Part shown: positions 58,204 to 64,000 of the stretch, one piece after another
Layout of the letters: every line of letters begins with the position of its first letter
How positions within the stretch are numbered: the first letter of the stretch is position 1
DNA from: Gemmatimonadaceae bacterium
GTDB taxonomy: Bacteria > Gemmatimonadota > Gemmatimonadetes > Gemmatimonadales > Gemmatimonadaceae
DNA length: 64,000 nucleotides
Direction: 5' to 3'
NCBI GenBank assembly: GCA_025450035.1
Contig: JANWIF010000095.1
Coordinates: forward strand, 1 to 64,000
Position numbers and translations under genes: made by a program
The notes under the pieces: model-generated
Told to the model about the DNA's origin: nothing
Databases searched by the model: none
Seen by the model: only the letters and a program-made list of their open reading frames with translations

Positions 58204-58388
58204 CTCACTCTCGTCGCCGGGAGACACAGCATCGACGTTTGGTTGCCGATCTCGACTCACCATCGCGAACTCTCTTGCCACGTCGATGCATTACAGCTCC
58301 GCATCCGGCGTGCGCGCAAAATAAGAACCACGAAAACATCGCGCAATGCATTTGCGCGAATGTTCTTCAACTCGTGGCCCGCAGCGCC

Positions 58389-59144
58389 TCACACCTTGTG
58401 GTACATCACGCGCGCCGCCTCGGCTCGGTCGGCGGCGGTATAGAGCTCGAAATCGGAAAAGAGTGCCGGCGCCTCGATGACCAACGACCGCAGCACCGCC
58501 ACTGCCAGCCGGCGAATTTCCAACTCAGCGCCCTCGCTCGCCCGGAGTTCGAGCATCGTCCGCCAAGCGCGAGCGTTGCCCGTCGCCACAATCTTGGTTT
58601 CCGTCGAGTTGGGAAGAACGCCTCTCGCCGCCTCGCGCGCCATTTTCCGTCGGTGAACCTTGTCTGCCACCCAGGCGTATCGGCCCATCAGCTGCTCCAC
58701 GAGCGACACGTAGCTCCGCTGCGCCCCCTCCATCTGCTCGCGCCATGCGGTCTCGAGCATCGTGTCGCCGATGATCGCGGGCGGCACAACGAAGCTTGCC
58801 TCTGACTCGTCCACGTACCGCTGTGACAGCTGTGAGTACGCAAATCCGGCGCGGTGGCGAACCAGCTCGTGCGTCAGCGAGCGACTCACTCCCTCGAAGA
58901 GCAATGACCAGTTTGCATGCTCCAGTACGCTGCCGTGTCCCTGCTTCTTGATGTTCTCGAGGTAGTCGCGCGTCGAGCGGCCCGCCGGATTGCGCTGGCT
59001 CATATAGCAGAGACGTCCCGCGAACTCCGCTAGCCGCTCGCCATCAGTGGAGTCGCCGATCCACTGGACACCAAGATGCGGAGGTTCGCTGAACGCAGGG
59101 CGCGCGAGAACGGATACGGTAGGCGCGTGAATGTAGGCGGGCAT
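58389..59144 (-). CDS. thyX: FAD-dependent thymidylate synthase
   Basis: QGHGSVLEHANWSLLFEGVSRSLTHELVRHRAGFAYSQLSQRYV (ThyX RHR motif). Confidence 0.94.
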   Translation of the reverse strand: MPAYIHAPTVSVLARPAFSEPPHLGVQWIGDSTDGERLAEFAGRLCYMSQRNPAGRSTRDYLENIKKQGHGSVLEHANWSLLFEGVSRSLTHELVRHRAGFAYSQLSQRYVDESEASFVVPPAIIGDTMLETAWREQMEGAQRSYVSLVEQLMGRYAWVADKVHRRKMAREAARGVLPNSTETKIVATGNARAWRTMLELRASEGAELEIRRLAVAVLRSLVIEAPALFSDFELYTAADRAEAARVMYHKV

Positions 59145-59318
59145 GGATGGGTCGGGCCGAGAGACGCGGTTCGGTGAGTGATTGGCGGTGGAATACTAGC
59201 GGTTTGGGTGTCATCGGGACCAGTGGACCAGCGTTGCTGGTGTTGATAGCACGAAGTACTATTTCGCGTGTCCATCGGCATTGCCCGCCGCCCGGAGCGA
59301 TCCGTCGTCATCCGCTGT

Positions 59319-59406
59319 ATCCGGTTCAACATGGCGTGGTCACTTGCCGTGTGACGCCGTGCTACGCCCGACGGCCACGATCGCGCACGACTCACTCAGG
59401 ACACGG
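59319..59406 (+). repeat. dispersed intergenic repeat, copy 2
   Basis: tccggttcaacatggcgtggtcacttgccg, 26/30 match to 24611-24640. Confidence 0.55.
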
Positions 59407-59408
59407 CG

Positions 59409-61049
59409 CTACGAGGACGACCTGGGTCCCTGGTCCTTCATCCCGATGAGATCGAGACGCGACTCCGCGTACAGTCGTTCACGCTCGACGCGATCGAGCG
59501 CGGCGCGAGCAGCGTTTGGCAGTGGAGGGAGCGCAGGATCGTACTTGATGAGACCGAGCGCTTGCTGTCCGTCGAGCGGGACCTTCACCCCGGGGTTCAG
59601 CAATCCGTACGGATCGAAGGCGCGTTTCACCAGCGCAAATTGCGCGATGGTCTCGGCGGACCACACGCGTGAGAGCAGCGGCGTGCGCAACCGGCCGTCG
59701 CCGTGCTCACCGGTCAGCGTCCCGCCCAGCGACGCGGTGAGCGTCACCACATCCTCGAGTAAGCACGCAACCCGCGCGCGCCAATCGCTGAGGCGCACGT
59801 CGATGAGCGGGTTGACGTGAACGTGGGCATCCCCCGCATGTCCGAAGATCACGCCGCGTACGCCAGCGGTGTCGAGCGCCCGCCGCACACCGTGCACAAA
59901 GTCGTCCATGTGCTCCGGAGGCACCGCGCTATCCTCGATGAACTGCATCGACTTGAGCTCGGGGTCGAGGCGTGAGAGAATCGGACTTGCTGCGTGGCGG
60001 AGTGACCAGAGTGCGCGCTCGGTAGTCGCATCGAGCGCAAGTCGCACCGACGACGCGCCTGCCTCGACGAACGCGTTCTCGAGTGCGTGCGCGTGCGATC
60101 GAGCGTCGGCCGAATCGTCGCCTTCAACTTCCGCGAGCAACACGGCTTCGGTCCGCGTGCTCGTTGCGATGCCGCTGCCTTCGCGGGCGACGTCGAGAAA
60201 GGTGCGATCGAGCAACTCACAGGCGCTCGCCTCGGCGGCCCTCGCGTGGGCGGCGCCAGTAACGGCGCCTTCGAGAGTCGGAAATTCGGCGAGCAGACTA
60301 CTTGTCGCGCCCGGCAGCGGCGCGAGGGTCAACTCTATGCCTACGAACAGCGCTAGTGTTCCTTCGCTTCCCACGAGCAGATCGACCAGCTCGCCGCTGT
60401 GCGCGTACTCGGCGATCGCATAACCCGACGACTCTTTGCGCACGCCGGTGTGCGAACCGGCACTCGAATTCCACTCGGGCCTCGATGCGTGCGCTTGTTC
60501 GACGAAGCGCGTCACGGCCGGAATGTGGAGCGGTGGCGGCTCGCCTCGTCGCACCACGGCGCGGGTGCCGTCGGGGAACACGCAATCGAGCGCCGACACC
60601 CAGCGGCGCATCGAACCGTAGCGCAGCGTGTGCGCGCCGGCGGCATTCGTCGCCGCCATTCCGCCTACGGTGCAGAAGGCGCCGCTCGATGGATCCACGG
60701 GGAGACGAAGTCCATGTGGGCGTGCAGCCTCGTTCACCAAGTCCCGTATCGCGCCGGGCCCCACAACAACACTTCGCCGTGCGGAATCCACCCGCCCGAT
60801 ATCGCGCAGCCGGCTCACATCGACAATCACGCCATCGCCAACCGCGCCACCCGCCATCCCGCTCCCCGACCCTCGCGCCACAAGGGGCGTCGACGTTTCC
60901 GCCGCCCAACGCACGAGTGCGACGACGTCGTCCACGGAGCGTGGAGCAGCCACGGCCCTCGGCACCGCGCGTGCGATCCCGGCTCCCTCGCTGTAGGCGG
61001 CGCGGGCGAGAAGATCGAGATGAAAGACAGGCGGAGGTGTCATACCCAC
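59409..61049 (-). CDS. FAD-binding oxidoreductase (GlcD / D-lactate dehydrogenase-like)
   Basis: PLVARGSGSGMAGGAVGDGVIVDVSRL, VDPSSGAFCTVGGMAATNAAGAHTLRYGSM, GTLTGEHGDGRLR. Confidence 0.92.
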   Translation of the reverse strand: MGMTPPPVFHLDLLARAAYSEGAGIARAVPRAVAAPRSVDDVVALVRWAAETSTPLVARGSGSGMAGGAVGDGVIVDVSRLRDIGRVDSARRSVVVGPGAIRDLVNEAARPHGLRLPVDPSSGAFCTVGGMAATNAAGAHTLRYGSMRRWVSALDCVFPDGTRAVVRRGEPPPLHIPAVTRFVEQAHASRPEWNSSAGSHTGVRKESSGYAIAEYAHSGELVDLLVGSEGTLALFVGIELTLAPLPGATSSLLAEFPTLEGAVTGAAHARAAEASACELLDRTFLDVAREGSGIATSTRTEAVLLAEVEGDDSADARSHAHALENAFVEAGASSVRLALDATTERALWSLRHAASPILSRLDPELKSMQFIEDSAVPPEHMDDFVHGVRRALDTAGVRGVIFGHAGDAHVHVNPLIDVRLSDWRARVACLLEDVVTLTASLGGTLTGEHGDGRLRTPLLSRVWSAETIAQFALVKRAFDPYGLLNPGVKVPLDGQQALGLIKYDPALPPLPNAARAALDRVERERLYAESRLDLIGMKDQGPRSSS

Positions 61050-61060
61050 TGCAGTTGACC

Positions 61061-61954
61061 CTAGAGCCCCAATTCGTTCACTCGCGGTGGATCGACGCTG
61101 TAATCGTAGAAGCCCTTCCCCGATTTGCGGCCGTACATGCCGGCGAGCACCATCCGCTTGAGCAGCGGCGGCGGCGCGTAGCGCTTTTCACGGTACTCGT
61201 CGAACATGATGTCGGCGATCTTGTACGTCGTGTCGAGGCCGACGAAGTCGAGGAGCGTGAACGGACCCATCGGATAGCCCGTACCGAGCATCATGCCCTT
61301 GTCGATGTCCTCCACGCTGGCCACGCCGTGCTCGAGGGCATTGATCGCGTCGATCAGGTAGGGCACGAGGAGCAGATTTACAACGAATCCCGAGTTGTCC
61401 TTGGCGGCAATCGGTTCTTTGCCCAGCTGTCGAGCGAACGCGAACGCGGCATCGAAGGTGACGTCGCTGGTGGTGACGGTGCGCACCACTTCCACCAGCT
61501 TCATGATCGGCACGGGATTGAAGAAGTGCAATCCGACCATGCGATCCGGTCGCGCGGTGGCCGCCGCCATGGCAGCAATGGTCAGGCTCGACGTGTTCGA
61601 CGCGAAGATCGTGTGCGCGGGACAAAGTCCGTCGAGCTCCTTCCACATGGCGTTCTTGATCTCGATGTCCTCTACGACGGCCTCGATCACAAGATCGCAA
61701 TCGGCGAGATCGCGGAGATTCGTCGTGAACGCGAGTCGCGACATGGCTATGTCGCGATCGGCCGCGGTCACTCTCCCTTTGCTCTTCTCTATGGCGCGCG
61801 CGAAGCTTTTCTCGATGCTGCCTTTGCCCCGTTGGCAGAGCGCATCGGAAACCTCTCGCACTTTCGTCGTGAGGCCGCTTTGCGCGCAGACCTGGGCGAT
61901 TCCCGATCCCATGAGTCCGGCACCGAGCACGCCGACCGTCTTGATGGTGGTCAT
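61061..61954 (-). CDS. 3-hydroxybutyryl-CoA / 3-hydroxyacyl-CoA dehydrogenase
   Basis: VGVLGAGLMGSGIAQVCAQSG, FASNTSSLTIAAMAA, GLHFFNPVPIMKLVEVV, YPMGPFTLLDFVGLDT. Confidence 0.95.
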   Translation of the reverse strand: MTTIKTVGVLGAGLMGSGIAQVCAQSGLTTKVREVSDALCQRGKGSIEKSFARAIEKSKGRVTAADRDIAMSRLAFTTNLRDLADCDLVIEAVVEDIEIKNAMWKELDGLCPAHTIFASNTSSLTIAAMAAATARPDRMVGLHFFNPVPIMKLVEVVRTVTTSDVTFDAAFAFARQLGKEPIAAKDNSGFVVNLLLVPYLIDAINALEHGVASVEDIDKGMMLGTGYPMGPFTLLDFVGLDTTYKIADIMFDEYREKRYAPPPLLKRMVLAGMYGRKSGKGFYDYSVDPPRVNELGL

Positions 61955-62015
61955 AAGTACGTTCGATTGGGGTGAAAGTCAGCTGCGTTGGGCAGCGCGC
62001 GCGGGGTGCGCTGGC

Positions 62016-62816
62016 TCAACGCAGCACGTCCAAGGCCGACAGCAGCCCTTGACGCGGGCTGTCGCCGCGTTCGAGCCGGTCGAGCAGCTGCTCGAGGGCG
62101 AGTTGTGCGCGAGCGACAACGGGCGCGTGGCTCCGCGCTACAAAATAGCCGCCGATCACGGCAACAACGGCCGGCACCACAGCCACGGGAACGAAGAAGC
62201 CCAGAGTGATCAGCGCCCCGGTGCCCAGCACACCGCCGCCTGCCAGCGCCGCACCGGACGCGGCTCGTTCGACTCGCACGTTGGCAAGATCGGCGTCCAA
62301 CCGCACCAGCACGCGTTCAGCGTCAACGGGTACCGCGGTGGCCGAGACCTCGCGCGTTGGGCGAAGGTAGTAGCCGTGCCCTCCCACGTTGAGGACGCGA
62401 CGCATCTCGCTGAACAGGCCGGAGCGCGGTTCCCACAGCACGCGGTCGGTGAGCCGCCGCTTCAGCTGCATTCCGTGCTCTCGCTCCATCCATACGTCCA
62501 GTTGGTCCAGTGTCGATGGGACTGTTCCGCGAATGGTTCGTGACGCGTGTACGTGTGCTGGACCAAGCAGCGTGGCGGCGAGGCCGCGCTCGGGTGGCAC
62601 CTGCGCGCGACTGCGTTCCTCGGCGAGGGCCTGTCGCAGGTGCTGCGGCGACAGACCAACTTCGCGCGCGACGTCGAGGAGCTGCCCTTCATTGATCGCC
62701 ACATCGGAAGGATCCGCGTCGCCTGACTGCAACTCTACCGCGCGTGCGAGAACACGCTCCATGGCCGCATGGTTCAGCGGCTGCGCCCGCGTTGGAAGCT
62801 CGCCCTCGTCAACCAT
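62016..62816 (-). CDS. hypothetical protein with C-terminal TM hairpin
   Basis: Long ORF with coherent composition; hydrophobic pair ALITLGFFVPVAVVPAVVAVIGGYFVA. Confidence 0.65.
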   Translation of the reverse strand: MVDEGELPTRAQPLNHAAMERVLARAVELQSGDADPSDVAINEGQLLDVAREVGLSPQHLRQALAEERSRAQVPPERGLAATLLGPAHVHASRTIRGTVPSTLDQLDVWMEREHGMQLKRRLTDRVLWEPRSGLFSEMRRVLNVGGHGYYLRPTREVSATAVPVDAERVLVRLDADLANVRVERAASGAALAGGGVLGTGALITLGFFVPVAVVPAVVAVIGGYFVARSHAPVVARAQLALEQLLDRLERGDSPRQGLLSALDVLR

Positions 62817-62822
62817 GCGCGC

Positions 62823-63989
62823 TCAGTTACTGGTTGCCTTGTTGATCTCGTTCACGAGCTGGGTCGCGATCACTGGTCGCAACGGAAATGCACGTTCAAT
62901 GGCAGCTGTCTCTTCACCGGCCGTGAACGAGATATGAGCGGTATTCAAGTAGTAGCGTGCGTATCCGGTCGCCAATTCAGGCGCCACTTTCTGAAGCAGG
63001 AGCAACCCACCGCGAACAGCGGCCGGGCTGGTGTACCGGTCGGCGACACCGTTGCGCTTCTCTGCGGGCGTCACGTTGTCGTCTACCGCCTTGTTCGAAA
63101 TGGTCGAAACGACCTCATGCGCCAGGACGTATATGGCGTCTACCGCGCGGCTCACGCTGTCGGGGAAGCTGATCGCGATGGTTGGCCCGTGACTCGGCTC
63201 GCCGAGGGTGCGGCCTTCGCCGTCTAACGGAATAGAGAGCAGAATTTCGCCGCGCGACTGCCCTGACTTGGTGAGAAATCCATGGAACTTGGCGAAGTAG
63301 GTCTGTACCCAAAGCGTGTCCACTGCGGCGGCAATCGCGGCACGATCCTTCTGCTGCGATCTCCAGTAGCTCGCGTAGTAGGTGCTGTCTTCGCTCTGCA
63401 GTGCCCTGGTGAACATGCGCAGCCACTCACGAGCGGCGGGCGTTGAATATGAGGCGCTGATGATGGCGTAGACGGATCGCTGGTCAAGGTCGATCGTCCG
63501 TCGATTCATCCCATCGTTAGGGATACTGCTGGTCTTCAGAAAGGACTCGAGCGATTTCTGCATCGCATCCCACGAGCGGAAGTAGAGGCCGAGGAACTGG
63601 CCACCCACCAGTTGCGTGTTGCCGCTCAGCATCGCGCGCAACGAGTCGCGATGCGCATCGAGCTGCGTGGTGATGTTCCCGCGCTTTTTGAACGCAACGA
63701 TCGAATCGCGGTAGCCCGGCTTGAAGTAGGGCACGAGTGTCGTGTCGTCCTGGAGCATCGCGTAGCCGTGGAGCCAGAAATCGACCTGATACCGGGTGCT
63801 GATACTCCACGTCAGGTCGGGACGCACCGCCAAGGGTTCGGCGGTGTTCTGGCTACCTCCGAGCCCGCCGCCGGAGGCTGAAGCGCAGGACGCTGCCACC
63901 AAGATGAGCAGAATGGCGGGAATGGCGCGAACGGAACGGGGAATCCGATATGAGGTCACGTAAGAGTCCGGAACGAGGAGGCACGGCAC
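62823..63989 (-). CDS. secreted/lipoprotein, function unknown
   Basis: N-terminal IPAILLILVAASCASASGG lipobox-like signal; coherent globular sequence. Confidence 0.65.
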   Translation of the reverse strand: MPCLLVPDSYVTSYRIPRSVRAIPAILLILVAASCASASGGGLGGSQNTAEPLAVRPDLTWSISTRYQVDFWLHGYAMLQDDTTLVPYFKPGYRDSIVAFKKRGNITTQLDAHRDSLRAMLSGNTQLVGGQFLGLYFRSWDAMQKSLESFLKTSSIPNDGMNRRTIDLDQRSVYAIISASYSTPAAREWLRMFTRALQSEDSTYYASYWRSQQKDRAAIAAAVDTLWVQTYFAKFHGFLTKSGQSRGEILLSIPLDGEGRTLGEPSHGPTIAISFPDSVSRAVDAIYVLAHEVVSTISNKAVDDNVTPAEKRNGVADRYTSPAAVRGGLLLLQKVAPELATGYARYYLNTAHISFTAGEETAAIERAFPLRPVIATQLVNEINKATSN

Positions 63990-64000
63990 GCCACGGCGTG

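Noticed and set aside
60302-62543. Plus-strand ORFs 60302-61975 and 61395-62543
   Set aside because: Antisense to the FAD oxidase and hydroxyacyl-CoA dehydrogenase genes, with compositional shadow-ORF character.

Overview
High-GC (~66-68%) bacterial chromosome segment, probably Gemmatimonadota judging from gene content (inference only). It is densely coded, and I recognised no rRNA, tRNA, CRISPR array, prophage or transposase. Recognisable blocks: the end of a sensor kinase; metK; a diheme cytochrome c; a type IV pilin behind a sigma54-like promoter; sucA; a five-gene translationally coupled run (PIG-L hydrolase, Fe3+-type ABC importer, NDH-2); an MFS exporter; a BMP/nucleoside-type ABC importer; cydAB; a NarXL-like two-component pair; a DUF255 thioredoxin protein; PHP, GT39 and M20 genes; rho; a signalling/TPR region at 35.9-40.3 kb; a polysaccharide deacetylase; PBP1A; a DUF1501/DUF1800 pair; an ABC exporter; an OmpR-type regulator; an EF-G paralog; a KamA plus two ATP-grasp cluster; thyX; an FAD oxidase; and 3-hydroxyacyl-CoA dehydrogenase. 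Best candidates for something undescribed: (1) a 37.4-40.33 kb module with a 41-aa lipobox peptide, a stand-alone TPR protein and an AraC-type regulator. Two promoters in it carry the same direct repeat, TGTCCTAAAA-N11-TGTCCTAAAA, at identical 21-bp spacing. (2) A strongly enriched octamer, GTTAGGCG/CGCCTAAC, at about 1 per kb in the first 34 kb and nearly absent afterwards. (3) Inverted-repeat elements with a GGGACTCG core or a GGTGGTTGG core that sit inside coding sequences. (4) A 42-nt-arm hairpin directly after a stop codon. (5) A KamA plus two ATP-grasp cluster that may use beta-lysine. All counts were made by eye, and no database was searched.
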